Positions 33,318 through 46,700 of a DNA stretch of 64,000 nt are shown in pieces. Made by a program: the position numbers and the translations under genes. The stretch is from contig NC_091050.1 in NCBI RefSeq assembly GCF_963966145.1, positions 24,552,001-24,616,000 of the forward strand. The letters are read 5' to 3'. Below the pieces are notes generated by a model. The model was not told where the DNA came from. It made no database searches and saw only the letters and a list, made by a program, of their open reading frames with translations. This DNA comes from Tenebrio molitor. Lineage: Eukaryota > Arthropoda > Insecta > Coleoptera > Tenebrionidae. The stretch's first letter is position 1. Every line of letters begins with the position of its first letter.

Positions 33318-34010
33318 TACCGGGTGTAGAATGGATTTTGGTACATATAGGCACTTTACGTGTAAAAGTAAAAATCCTCGGAAATTGGCTCCCCTAATTA
33401 TTTTAGAACAAAGCCTTAAATACAAAAGTTGTAGGGTTTTAAAAATGGTTCCCAATTCTTATTTTTTTCATTTTTTAACATCTTCCGGAAGTACACAGTA
33501 ATGGAAAAAGGAATTGAATTTGTCAAAGTAGCAATAGCTGTGAAGTGTAACCGAGGTGACAACCAAAGGTGACATGTATGATATCCGACACGTCAAACTT
33601 GGAATTGGTCGCTCCGGATAGAATGCAGGAAATTTTGCTTGCATGTCTCTAAAACACAATCCGGACTAATCCCATTTTACGAAGTTAACTTTTTTTTCTT
33701 TGTTGAAAGAGTTCATTCTTTGAGGAATCAGCAAACTCGTTACGTTTGTCAAAAAATGAACTGAATTGCTATCGGGAATCATGGCTATTACTATTTTATG
33801 GATATATTTTTAATATTTAATGTTTCTTGTCTAACAGAACCAGAAGATGTTAGAATATAATTTTAAAAGAATTTAGGTACAATTTTTTTTACTCTACAAC
33901 TTTTGTATTTAAGGTTTAGTTGGAAAATAATTAGGAGAGCCACAATATCCGAGGATTTTTACTATTACACGTAAAATGCATATGTATCAAAATCCATTCT
34001 ACACCCTGTA
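33318..34010. mobile_element. TIR element with about 120-bp arms, 693 bp
   Basis: The left arm begins TACCGGGTGTAGAATGGATT and the right arm is the inverse of TACAGGGTGTAGAATGGATT. The arms continue, with substitutions and small gaps, through CCTCGG, AATTATTTT and CTTAAATACAAAAGTTGTAG. The central about 440 bp is not paired. TA ends again. The minus-strand frames at 33264-33659 cross the arm boundary and are not genes. Confidence 0.85.
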
Positions 34011-36227
34011 TATAATATGCATTCAGAACTGCCAGATTTTTCAAAAAGTCTAAGGATTTTGCAAAAGAATGTTATTTTGATTTTATCAAAAAAACTTTTA
34101 TTCAAGCCCTCTTTTGCTAGTGGCTGTAGAAACTGACTACTGTAGTGAATAATAAAATTTACTGCTACTGGTGTAATAACGGCCTGTTTATTTCCCGCAC
34201 GTAATGATATGTTGGTGAATTGAAAATTAAAATTAATGAATCAAGTTTTCAGCGAATGCACGAAATACTTGAACTGTAAAATTATTGTGTTCAAGTTTTC
34301 TTTTGACATTGATATTTATAATTATTCATTATTCAGAAGCAGTTCCCCGAATCTGGTTGTAATTAATAATTTCAATACGATGTTGCAAAAATTAAAAATA
34401 AATATGACACAAATATTAGACAACGAGACACAAACAGGATGCTATTTATTACACGATACACTTATTACGTAGTGTGACCACTTTTCCCTAATCGTTGCAT
34501 CACTGCACAGCTTTAAAATGTAAATTTTCTGTTGAACCGTTTTCTTGGCTTTACCAAAGAAGAGACGAGACTAGAGGGCAAAGGTCAACTGCGTAGGGTT
34601 TAATCATTGAAAGTCGTCCTTTACCCAAGAGTACTATTTTGGAAATATAATCGCGCCGATACGGTTTCCGGGTGGAGTTTTGGGGTAAGTTGGAAGTTCT
34701 CTCTCTCTTATATGACCGAAAACTTCGTACATTTCATACATCAGTCGGCACAGAGGAAGTTTCGAGTAAAAATCGAACATATTATTAACTAATTTGAACG
34801 GACTTTTTCGGGTGAGAGCTCAGGCTAATATTATACCGTAGTTGGGTGGTGTTCCGGTTGTACGCTTCATGATAGTGTCGTTGTCCACTCCGGAAATGAT
34901 TGTTTAAGAAACGACCAAATGTGTCCTTTATGCGGTACATAAAACAAAACATGACGAATTAGATTGTGCACATTACTATAATCGGGTTCAAAAATTACGG
35001 CCTTGGTCGACCACTATGTAGGTATTTTTCCTGCAAGTCATAAAGTTTATTACCACTACTTCATCTTCATGTCTTGTCAGAGTAATTTATAAATAGCGTA
35101 TGTCCTGAAAACTGTGTGCGTCCTCGCCTTTCGAACATAATTTGATATCGGGATCATCCATTTCAATTCAAGATCCGTTCCATTAGCAAACCTTATCCTC
35201 TACAAACTCGTTAATTACGTAACGAATAATGGAATTATGAGCGCTATATCGTCATCACGATCCCGCTTCATTGCCCTGTTGTAAACTATTTTAAATTGAA
35301 ACGATGTTTCGTACAATGAGGACAGATCACGTATTCAATATTCGTGTTTACGACACCGTTCCGTCGAATCTACGAATAACTAGATTGTAGGTGCGATCTT
35401 CATCGGAACTTTTTCACGCAGTTTGATGATGGTTGATCCCGGTTTGCTCTCACAGTAATAAAAAATTCACGTTGTTTACTTTTATGTCCAAAAAACTTTC
35501 TGTTTAGAATCTCGTTGATCCCCTTGATTTTTTAAGCTAGAAACTTATTGTTGGCGAAATTTGCTTTGATTTATTATACAGTTTACGAACTGGAAGAAAA
35601 ATATTTTCTAATCGAATCGTAAGGAACGACGAAGTTTTCCAGAAACGTTTCTCCATTATGAAGATTTTATTTACATATTTGAATACGTCGTATGCGGGTT
35701 TCGTAAAACTGCAGTTGCAGTGTTGCAAGAAAACGAGCAACAGAAAACAACAGGAAACAGTGACGTAAGTGGGAATATGGGGCAAATTATCAGTTGTATT
35801 GTTAACTAGTCCTAATGTTTTTTTTTTTTCATACTAAGAGAACATTTCTAAGAAGAGTGGAACATCTTTTCCAATGCTTATCCTTCTGTCTTGTCTTGTC
35901 TCCGCAAACATCGATTTATTCATTTATGTATATAAAAAACAATAGCGTATAATGATTTTACAGGGACAAGGATGATTAGTCCGGTTTTTTAATGGTATAT
36001 GAACAGCTATAAAATAAGAAATTTACCATTGATTAATTAACCATGATGATGAACTACAATTAATAATTTTCATGAGAATGGTACTACATATACTCGTAGT
36101 TTATTCTGCACAAGGTTATTAAACGTATTGCGCGAATTTTATTAAGAAGAAAAGGAAAACTTAATGTTTTTAGATGTCCTTGTTTTCACTAACACGAAAT
36201 AGTATATTATGATACGAGTTTCATAAA
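34011..36227. other. Intron stretch without recognisable gene
   Basis: The stretch has a GC-richer part (34.56-34.90 kb) and otherwise ordinary AT-rich intron sequence. Frames at 34236-34472, 34607-34792 (+) and 35537-35785 (-) show no domain I recognise. Confidence 0.4.
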
Positions 36228-36353
36228 GGCCGCGTTACACCAAAGCAACAATTGGCAATTGTTGCCGTCAACATTTTTTAGTAATGACCGGCAACATTAC
36301 TAAAAAATGTTGCAGGCAACATGTTGCCAACTGTTGCCTTGGTGTAAGGCCGA
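36228..36353. mobile_element. Foldback MITE, about 57-bp arms
   Basis: GGCCGCGTTACACCAAAGCA, then ATTGTTGCCGTCAACATTTT, pairs with its inverse, which ends GCCTTGGTGTAAGGCCGAC. The loop is only about 10 bases (ACCGG). The CAACATGTTGCC and ACATTTTTTAGTAATG blocks are almost perfect inverse copies. Confidence 0.85.
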
Positions 36354-37040
36354 CTTAAGAAGCATTTTGTAGCACGCACCGGTTTAGGGCACGAGGAGCT
36401 TGTGAGGAGTGCCATGGAGTAAGTGATACAAAATGCCTTATAAACGAGATGATTCACAATTTGTTTCTATTTTGCGCCTTTTTATCCCTTTTTAAATGAA
36501 AAATCGCAGTTTTAAACTCTGGGGCATTTTATGGTGGTTGGTAACACAAATGTTATAGTAGATTTGAAAGTTCAATTTGAAGTCTTGTTATAACGTTTGT
36601 TTAGCGTGATTTGGCGTTCGGAATTTGATGTTTGAAAGTTACCAACTTTGAAAGACAACATTGAGCTATCTAGGACTCGATGACAGTTGGAAGAGGTTTT
36701 GTGGATGACAAGGATCATTTTTAATTCTTGTGATTTTTTTCTTCTTCACTGTGTATCTTGTAATTCTTTTTGATAAACTGAATGAAATTGTGTCACGATA
36801 ATTATTACGGAAGAAACTAATACATAGTTGAAAATACAAATATGTAATCAACAATTCTTAATTAATTTTAAACTTGTTTATGTTTTAGTTTTACGTGATT
36901 GTTGGTCTTGTACTGGAAATATAAACAAACAACTTCACCAATGAGAGCTGCAGAGACAACAGGACAACCAATTCCTACATTCTATTTTTGGATATTTTAA
37001 CATTTTTAAACGAATTTTTTAGTTATTGTTTAGCGCATCC
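36354..37040. other. Intron stretch without recognisable gene
   Basis: Ordinary AT-rich sequence. The minus-strand frame 36666-36854 is Lys/Arg/Ser-rich with no domain. No TIR was noticed. Confidence 0.4.
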
Positions 37041-37425
37041 ACAGGGTGTTTCTGAAATACGTGTGTTAATTTTAACCAGTGGAAGAATTGGCGCGTTCAT
37101 GGAACTTTTCTCTATAACATTTTTACGAAAAAGCAATACAAATTGATTTAAAATTTGGAATATTTTCTGTTGTGATAGAAACAGAGCTTTGTTAAAAAGT
37201 TCCATTGTTATATAAAAAAATAAATAATCAAAATTTAGATTCTCATGGCTACAAAAAATAGAAACTAGTTAATCACACAAAACGACTCGTTTGGTAAAAA
37301 TTGTGGGGCAAAAAATCTTGGAATACTTTTACAAATTTTACAAAATGTTATAGATAAAAGTTTCATAAATTGGCGAGTTCTTTCACTGGTTAAAATTAAC
37401 ACACGTATTTCAGAAACACCTTGTA
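37041..37425. mobile_element. MITE, about 60-bp TIRs
   Basis: The left end ACAGGGTGTTTCTGAAATAC is followed by GTGTGTTAATTTTAACCAGT. The right end is the inverse and finishes CAGAAACACCTTGTA. Arms agree at about 93% for the first 45 bp, then weaken. The minus-strand frame at 37023-37205 lies across the left arm and is not a gene. Confidence 0.85.
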
Positions 37426-37616
37426 TGTATTTAATGAAGTTAAAAAAATGTCAATAACAGTTAGATATCTCAAAAAAGAGAACAAAGAATGTTGTAGAGC
37501 ACTACATTAAATTAATGTAGAAATTTGTGAAAATTCAATTTTTCAGATTAAGAAATGGTGGAGAACAATAATAAATTACGAAGAAAGTGATCAGAAGATT
37601 TTTTTTACTTCATTAT

Positions 37617-38135
37617 ACATTCACGTTGTTTTGGCATAATGGGAGGTTATGGAAATTTTGCACTTAATTTGGTAGTAAAGCTGTCTGTTGAATTAGGTTA
37701 TGTTTTTCTAAATTTGAGGTTATAAATAGCATCAATGTGTAGTGCATTGTTTGTACAGTTGGCTTCAAAAAAAAACGGGAAATGAAATTTGACCTAATGT
37801 GAATTGGAAATTTAATTTGTCACTTTACGTCAATTTGTGTCTGTTTGATAGTAGTATGTATTTCTGACACATAAGCGCAGTTTTTTAACCTAAATTCTAA
37901 AAAGCCGTTTCAAACTATAAAAATTTAATAAAATTTGACAGAACTTTTTCTGACAGTTTCCGTTTTTTTTGAAGCCAACCGTACTCAGTTTTACTAGTTT
38001 ATAATAGAAAAATACTCAAGACATCGCGTGAAATTCAGCTACTTGTTATGTTCGGAAATCAGAGTGTCCAAAGTTAAAAAAAAAAAAATAAAAAATAAAT
38101 CATGACCTCCCATTATACCAAAACAACGTGGACGG
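37617..38135 (+). mobile_element. Member C of the three-copy TIR family, carrying a nested TIR element
   Basis: The left end CATTCACGTTGTTTTGGCAT then AATGGGAGG is inverted at the right end (CCTCCCATTATACCAAAACA then ACGTGG). Internal blocks GCTGTCTGTTGAATTAGG and TAGTGCATTGTT match members A and B. Between TAGTGCATTGTT and CAGTTTTACTAGTTT sits a 230-bp foreign TIR element (37754-37983). Without it this member is only about 290 bp, a deep internal deletion of the parent. Confidence 0.85.
37754..37983. mobile_element. Nested MITE inside member C, about 28-bp TIRs, TA ends
   Basis: TACAGTTGGCTTCAAAAAAA on the left and the inverse of TACGGTTGGCTTCAAAAAAA on the right, followed by ACGGGAAA/ACGGAAA. 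TA dinucleotides at 37754-37755 and 37982-37983 bracket it. The interior is AT-rich with no coding frame. The host element resumes on both sides, so the order of insertion is clear. Confidence 0.9.
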
Positions 38136-40377
38136 TGTTTATGTGTCTATTTACAATTTTGATAATCACTGGTAATTAATAATCGTTTCTAGTATGTACT
38201 TAACTTTGCCAAATTTAAACGGGAACAGAATTCATGTTGTTTCTTGAACAATGTAGGCATTACATGGAAAGTGCTCTTTTCTTGAAATTCTTAATATCAA
38301 CTTGAGAATTGTTGATATTTTCATAATACGAGTAGCTTACGAACACCTGGCGATCTTTAATAATAAACACAAAGGATAACAAGAACAAGACAAAATCATA
38401 TCATTCTTAGGATTTTTTTGGTTGTAATTAATTAAACAGAGTAAATGTTCTTGACAGATATGACCCACTGTGACAGTTGATGACAAGCAGGACCGATGTA
38501 AATCAAGCTTCTGCTATTATTGTTATATGGATTTTTTTGATCTCTCCCGATTTTTGGGAGTGTATTAAAGTGGGAAGCGGCCACGTGTGGTAGCTCTGCC
38601 GTCATATTTTATGTCAATGGTGTTGCACGAGGTTCTCTCTTTTGTCACCTATGCCAGCGTTATATTTATGTACATGTCACAGCGTTCCTGAATTGATATA
38701 TATTTTTAAGCAAGAACGCTTGTATGTCGGTTTGGAAGCCTCACTGAACATGCGGAATTAAATTCCAAGTTATTATTGAAAAATAATTTTTCGCAATTCA
38801 CATATTTTAGCGGCGGGGATTTATTCAGTCTTGTGTGTGCTTTCATCAATGTTTCAGATTTGTTATTTTCGTTGTTTTTTGTTTTAACCCAATATTTGCC
38901 TCATGATAAAATCCTGCAGTTTTAAAATTATTCTGTAATATGAGCAAAGCTTGATTTGATCTGGCTCCAAAAAAGTATCCTGTTCATCTTTGTTTCCTTT
39001 ACTTGTTGTCTCGGTTGATTATTATTTAATGATGCACGTTAGAATTATAAATGCAATCAAGTGGAAGAGTTTCAAGGCAAAATTTTCGTTAAATTTTAAT
39101 ATGTTTCATAGCTAATGATACAGCCGTAATGGCATTATGAGTGCTTTATTGATCAATTTTAATGCACCAACTTGTTTATTCGGTACATAATAAAAAGTGG
39201 AAAATAACTTTAGATAAAAGTTGGGTGAGAATGCAACTTCGTGTGTCAAAATACTTCTTTAATGTTACATTAGAACAATCGTGCAATTAATTTTGTATTT
39301 ATAGTTACAACACGTGAGCCTAGTTTTCCCACCTCTGATAACGCTTTTAACCACTTAAGAATATTAAGTACGTGAATCTATAAAGTCTTAGAGACCGCAG
39401 ATGCACGTTGTGTTTTTCCAAGTGTATTACCTTGAACACTACGTACACAGGTTTACATAAGTTTTCAGTTTTCCACCTCATCATAGTGATATTGTTATGT
39501 ATGAAAATATAGTACACGTTTAATGACGTAGTTACATTGGATAACAGGGATGTTTGACAATATTTATTATTCATTTTGAACCGTGTATTTTTTAATTTTC
39601 GGAATTAGTTTCAGTTTGTTACTGGTGCAGCATTAAAAATTAAATCATTTTCACAAACAAGTTCATTTGCTTCCGCAAATGCTCATTTTGGAACATTATT
39701 AACGTATTTACAGTACGTTTTTGTGTCTCATTAAAATGAAGAGACCCATCAAATAAGATGACGTTAGGCGTGAAGTTATAAAAATAACGAAAATAAGTTA
39801 TTTAACAGCCTAACATTTCCTTGACATTTTATATATTTATCTAAATAACATTTTTGTTAAATATTGTTCAAATACTGGTAACCTTACATTTACATTTAAG
39901 TTCTTGGTTAATTATTAGATACATACTTCATAAATTCTGTTTTTTCCAGGATAGAGAACATTATTTTGAAGAGCTTTACTTGTAAAGCATTGTTTGTTGC
40001 AGTCGAGTGCGTATTAATTGTGATTTTAATAAAATTGGAGGAGTTATGATTACAAAAGAAGAACCTTATACTTGTTTATTGGTCTAAGAACCATTGTTGA
40101 TAGTCTGATATTTACCTGCACGTATTACAACTTAACAATATGTTTTAATTACTGCTTGTCTGAAGTATTATCAAAATGATACCCCATCAAAACTATTCTT
40201 TTTTTAGTTCTTTATTTATACTTAATTATAGTCGTCCGTATCAACGATCATTTTTCAACATTAGTTTTGGCAGGCCTGATGAATTTATAAATACAAGTGT
40301 CATTTACGGTGAAGTATGATTCAGATCTCTAATTTTTTAAAGATAATTAGGTAAGCTATTATTAATTTTATATTAAT
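38136..40377. other. Intron stretch without recognisable gene
   Basis: AT-rich sequence with no TIR pair noticed. The frame 39347-39574 (-) has no recognisable domain. Confidence 0.4.
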
Positions 40378-40386
40378 GATGTTATT

Positions 40387-40725
40387 TTTTTTATGAGAAA
40401 TCTTTGGTGTTTAGAAAAAATTTCGATTTTACCACTTGTAATTTCAGCAGCGGGAATAGTACCGCAATCTCTTTTTAAAAATTTAAAAATTCTGGATTTA
40501 GATAACACATTGGTAGTTGAAATTCAAAAAGGTATATTATTAATATTATACTCATGTCACATCGTGAGGAAGTTCCTTAACATTGACACAGAACATAATA
40601 CACAACAAAGTCAAAATGCGGAGGCGAGACGCCGGTAATTATGTTGATAAGCACTGCACTATTACTTGATAGTAATATCCGTAACAGTGTAAAAATTGCC
40701 GTGCCGCCGGGTGGAGGTGGGATAC
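40387..40725 (+). mobile_element. 5'-truncated copy 2 of the RLE-type non-LTR retrotransposon, with target duplication
   Basis: It has the last 81 codons of the nuclease protein plus the same untranslated tail as the left-edge copy, ending in GTGCCGCCGGGTGGAGG. The 9-mer GATGTTATT occurs just before it (40378-40386) and just after it (40726-40734), which fits a target-site duplication made during target-primed insertion. Orientation is opposite to copy 1. It is severely 5'-truncated, as is usual for LINE insertions. Confidence 0.8.
40393..40638 (+). pseudogene. Retrotransposon C-terminal fragment, 81 codons
   Basis: It starts MRNLWCLEKISILPLVISAA and ends HNTQQSQNAEARRR. It aligns end to end with the C-terminus of the left-edge copy, at roughly 85% identity with one extra Leu-Ile-Leu-type insertion near the end. 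The knuckle and the PD...D nuclease core are upstream of the truncation and absent, so the fragment is inactive. The first Met is internal to the parental protein and not a real start. Confidence 0.75.
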
Positions 40726-40740
40726 GATGTTATTCCAAGT

Positions 40741-43700
40741 TTTTTTTTTTTTGATAACTGGCGCGTTTTGACTGAAAGAAAAAGCTGCTTTCAGTGAAAT
40801 ACAAAATCCGGTCTTCTAATTAATGCTTTTATCAAAAGCAGCTAATATTAATAATGAATTCAGAAAAGATCGTAACTTCTTCTGTATACAATTTTTGGTA
40901 TTATGTATTTGAGATTTTAATTTGATAAAATTCATTTGTTTTTTTTTTTTTTCATTCTTCCCCATATCTTTTATTTATCATTTTTGTTTTCATTTGCTTT
41001 CCAAAATTATTTTGGACCATAATTTTTTATCATAAACATAATATTATTTCCGTTCAATATGAATGTACTTTTATAAAATTAAATCATAAAATCTATATGT
41101 ATGTATCTTTCCTTTGAACTTCCGGAAGTGATTTTAACTTTTTTTTTCTCAAATAAAGCAGTCGTATCTGTGAAAAAAGAAACAGCATCTTTTTCGAAAG
41201 AATTGTTTGTATTACCTAACTGTTATCATCTGATTGCAGTTCAAAAAATTTTAACTTTACATAGATGTATGTACATATTTTTACAAATTGGTATCAATAA
41301 CTTTTATTGACTTTCATAAGTTACATCGTTTGTGGGTCCAACGCCAATTTATTCATTTGAATTGATTGTTTGTAATATGGATGAGAGGATATTTAAAAGG
41401 CGCAAAGCTTTGTGGAATATTTTTTTTCAGTGATTAAAGGCTTTTAGTTTTCTCCTTTTAACGGGTTTTATTCCACTTACTCAGGCGAAATCCTTAATCA
41501 CAGGATTTCAGAGACTGGTTTTTTGTACAACAAGGGTAAAAGCTTTATTGTTTAACAAAAAAAGAAAACCATTATAAGAAATGCTAATTCATATTTCTCG
41601 GTATTTATTAGTTCGTCTTTCACAGAATATTGGGAGAATCGATTAATTCTATTTCATTTAATTTGCTAAATTATGGATTAAACTGCTAATTCCATGTCGA
41701 ACCCCTTACTCAACGAATAATTAATTTGATTACACTGGTAAAATTCGTAACTGGTTTGAAGTATCGACCAAAAACTAACTGCATTGCAGTTCGTTTCTCT
41801 TGACAAACGCTATTGTCGAAATGATTTTCCAGCTCCTAAAACATTCTCATTATAACCCCGAATTAATCGCCTATCCGTACCTTATCCATCAATTTTCCCC
41901 AGCAGGCGTTGTCATTGTTGTCGAGTAGAATTGGCTTAGGTTTTTTGCACCATTGAAATAAGCGAATGAATTATGGTATAATTAGCAAGGATTTAATTAG
42001 AATTTGTTCGAATTAATTATTATTGTTGGACAGACTATGAGTGCGGAATCGGCAAAATGTAATAATCAATAACTGTTATTTGAACAGTGAAAATCAAACA
42101 TATGTTTGTTTGATGTAGGATAGAGATTCAGTGCAACAACTACTTCAAATTATCCATTTTTAGTTTTACGGGGAAGGAGTTAAATTCGAGTGAACTTTTT
42201 GGATCGTATAATTCCTAGTGTTTTAATGCCTAGCATTTGTTACTAGTGACATTTAAGTATTTTTTAAAAGATGCTGCATAGACATGAGGAATGTTCATCT
42301 TTCACCAACGTAAATGTTAAATGTAAAGGATTAAAGGATGAAGACGGCAATCTTTGCATGTTACACCGCCATAATATTGTGCAAAACAATTTATTGCAGA
42401 CGCTCTATGAAATTATTTTTTATTTTCTGCTAATATCCAATCCGATTTAGTTTTCATTTGCGCATTGTTACAGTAGGCATGTTAATTAACAGTGGCATGT
42501 AACAAAATTGTAAATAAAATTTACGGATATTTAACAATTTTAATTTTTTAATATTATTAACTCAAGGACCTCATCAAAAGCTTAATAGAGACTGTCACGT
42601 ATGTACACTTCTCTGAACGGCGGATGTACATAACTTTCACTATTCCGTCGATTCACCCTCTTTGAATACAACATTAGAAGAGTAAGTACATCTCGAATTG
42701 TAAACAATGACCCTGACTTGATGAATTTTAAGTGTACGTAGTCTTGGCTAAATGTTGGTAAAACTTCAAAGTGTTTGCTTAGTGTTCAGATTTCGTCCTT
42801 CCAAACTTGGATCCCGTGCTACCTACACTAAGACAATTATGTAATCAATACTGCCACTTTTAAATACTTGCTAAGTTTGATGTAATACTTAACACATTTT
42901 TATTTTTAATTTTTTACCACCACTTAACGTTTTTCCGATTTGCTTATTTAGAGATTGTTGCCGCTTTGATCTTAACAAGTTCTTGTTAACATCTTTGTTA
43001 CTTGAAATAACACTCGAGTTTGTGGAATTGATACTTGAGTGTAGCAGTAATTAGTCGTTTTATTTTTCGGTTTTTGACCCCTTAAAAATATAAACGTAAT
43101 GTACCAAAGAGTATCTTGGAACGTCTTAAAAATAATACTTTCTGGTGGAAAATTACGGTTCTAAATGTTTATTAAATATTTAATGCTTCGTTTGGGACTT
43201 GAATCTCTGCGAAACTTCTGTTTTTAACCTTTTATAAAGAGAAGAAATCCTTTGACTTTGTAGGTGCAGATTAATTAGATTCATTTAAAAAGATTTTTGG
43301 GTGACAGGGCAAAATTGTGTCTTTTCATGTGTGTATTCAAATTGCTCTTAATTTGTGTTTGGGATTTGTATATGTATTTATTTTTCAAAGTACATAATTT
43401 TCTTCTTACATCCGTAATTTGAGATTTGTGATGATTTTTGTTGTTTTATCAAATCGTTATACTCTTTAATAGAATTTCAAACTAGTAGCCAAAAATGAAG
43501 GAAACGGTGATAAGTACATACATAAAAGTATGTGATGCATACTTCGATTTATCAATTTCTTGCTATGTACTTGAATCACAAGACTAATTACTTTATTTAA
43601 ATCTCTATTTACGTGTATTTAAGAAGAAAATGTAAAGAACTAGAGACAAATGCCAACCCACTGTTATATTTTTTATTGCTTTGAATTTGAGTACAATGAT

Positions 43701-46700
43701 ACGGTGTTGCAACAGAAATGTTGTTGAGTAGGAGAACCATTGTTATCCCAGATTTAGTGGGTTTACTTTGACATATCAATTCACATTTCGTGATGATATT
43801 AAGAATTTTGCCTTGACAGTTCAACGTGAACATTTCCTCAAGCTTTAGTTCATTTCAATCTTTATTCGAGCTACAAAATCTATCCTTACTGTCGCACGCG
43901 ACACAATTTTCTCAAATCTGATTTTCTCTAAAATTTTATTGGTTCTTCATAATATCGTCGGTGTAATGAATCCGGTAGTAAATCACGTTTTACACTCGTA
44001 AATATAGGGTCATAAATAGAGCGAAACCAATCCGTGTAATTTAATGACTTGAAATTTTCACCCAATAAACAAAATAGTTATTATTGTGCGCGATTACTTT
44101 GGCAGTTGGAATTTATTTCGTGTTTGATTCGGCAGTAACTTAAGCTGTTAATTTGAAAAACGATTAGGCTTTATGTGCAAATTGGCTTTGTATATCAACT
44201 GTTTTTAAACCGCGGTCAAAATCTGTAGATTTTATATGATTGAAAGTGCGTAACTGTACCTTTTAGAGTAAAAAGACATAAGACGAAAACGTGAATATAT
44301 TTTTGTTCGTTTAACTAAAAATTCACCACCTTTTGTTATTGCTTTGTAGTGGAATTGAAAGAAAATTCTCCAGATTTTCTGATAAGACTTTTACATTATC
44401 AAATGATAATACATCATAGTATGTAATAATACCAACGCAGTTAGACGGTGTACAGAAGAATAATGTTTTTAATAATTGTGCAAGATTTTATTATTTAATA
44501 CTTTGTAGTAGCTTAAGTTGGGTAAATTATATGTACAATTTTTTCAATCAACAAGATTTGGAAACAATTGTGGCATTAACTGGCGTTTCTTGCGTTAATG
44601 CTTTCTAGTGTCCTGATTAACCCAACGCTGTGTTAGTCTTATCAACACCCACAATAGCTTTGAGACTATGGATACCAGACAGTCGGTTAAAGTTTACTCC
44701 GTCTCAAGAATCGGATTCATGTTTGATCTTCTCATCAGAATTGTAAGCGGTTTGTCTGTGCAAAAAATATTTTATATTTGCCAAGGGAAAAATTGTTGTT
44801 TTACTCGTACATAATCAGAAAGTGCGGGGTTAATCTAAATTCCTGGAGGAATTTACAACACCAGTCATTATCCTTCCTAAACCGAAAAATCATTTATAAA
44901 AGAACTTTCCTGTTTTTTACGAGAAAAATGAATTATAAATTTTAGCATGTTGAAAGGAAAAATGTAAATTAGATTAGACAAGACGTAATCGTCTAAGGAA
45001 GCGTTAAAAATTGAGTTAAACACAATTAAGAACATGACTTTGTTCCTGGGAGTAATTGTAGACTCTCATAATACAAAGTGGAAATGTTTTTATAGAGGAA
45101 GGTAATAAATTTTAAATTTTTTAATTTATGGGACTTGGGACATATCAGCTTACTCCTCTAGGAATGTATTTGATCTCTTGCTAATTTTTTTTTTGTTCAC
45201 CAATACTTAAAACATATTTTATTACACTGGTAAATTTTTAATATAAAATTATGATAATTTCCGCACGTGACATCGTATTTATTTAATTTAAAAGTATTGT
45301 AGTAAATTGAGGAAGCGATGTGATTTATTGCACTTGAAAAATTCCATTACAAGTTTTATCAAGTTGATATTTATCCAACTTACGCATATTGCAAAAATTT
45401 TGAAGAGAATTGAAATGTTATGTTTTTTAGGGAAATGAAATGTATTGGTACGGAAATTGTAAAAGGAACGTCCTTGTTGCTGCCGCATGCTCGAGCATGC
45501 CACACACCCACGTTGCTAAATAAAATTTAATTAATGATATGAAGATCGACCAGTAATAAAAAGATGAATTAACATGTTTACCGTCATTAGCATAAACTGC
45601 ACCTATTAAAAGATAAGAAATCAAATGTGTTTTTAAAATACAACTGAAACAATTGGAGGCGATGGGTCAAATTGTGCTTTTCATATTAACAACTTAATAA
45701 GATAATTTAATTATTCTAGATAATGCAATTTTGGGAGATATTTCTCACCGACTTAAAAAGATTAACAATTTTGTTTTAGAACAGCAATAAGCAAACGTAG
45801 ATTGTCTTGTCCTTCTCGTTGCAATATTTTAACATAACCTCACTTTTATTATACCATTTGTTGCAGGAAATATCGAATTCATGTTCTTGGTTCATTTTAT
45901 ATTATTATCTCCTCTTAAAACGATTTTTGAAACATCGGGTGTTCATTTAAATTTATCTTCAAAGTAGGCGTTGAAGAGTCGATTGTGAACGCACCACAGA
46001 TTACAGATCACGGATCAGCTGTGTAAATTTAACCTCACTTTTTGCGTTGTTTGTGTTTTTAGTGTGCAAATACTGACGAGTGGTACACTTCCTCTTTCAC
46101 GATACTTTTGACAGCTGATAAAGCCACTCCATACGTTAACAGAAACAAAAGGAAGCACCAGGCCACTTGCCACACATTATGATATATCATCGAAGAAATA
46201 CTGCACATTTTAAAAATTATTAGATTTTCTTCATAAAATAAACCGTGATAGTTTTGAATTCGCCCTTTGATAAAAGAGAATATTTTTGGCACAGCTCTTG
46301 ATTCTATTGAACGTAATATATATTTGCCACAAAGGATTTGAGCTTGAGAGTTTTCCTTCCTTTGAAAAATTTCCGTTTTATTTGTCGACAAAAATAAAAT
46401 AGTTGATGATGCAAATCCGACGTACATACATTTATACATTACAAAAGAATCGCTATACCGATATTTTCTGATACTTTTATTGCGAGACTTGGTGTACTTC
46501 TTATCGACATAAGTGCATTAACATAAAATCGAATATAAACTACACACCCCATATCGTGTAAGTTAAATTTGAATTTGAATTCCAAAATTCCCCACGTTTT
46601 ATCGTCTGAAAGATATAAAGTTCAATACCATGCACTAATTTAGATTGAACTCTCTTTGGAGGAGATTAGAAGCCGTATTCATGGTATTTTTTATTCTCTT

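Noticed and set aside
46059..46439. 126-codon minus-strand open frame with a hydrophobic segment (WCFLLFLLTYGVAL), possible receptor exon
   Set aside because: I could not match it to any receptor motif. By rough estimate a frame of this length is expected about once by chance in 128 kb of two-strand sequence at this AT content.
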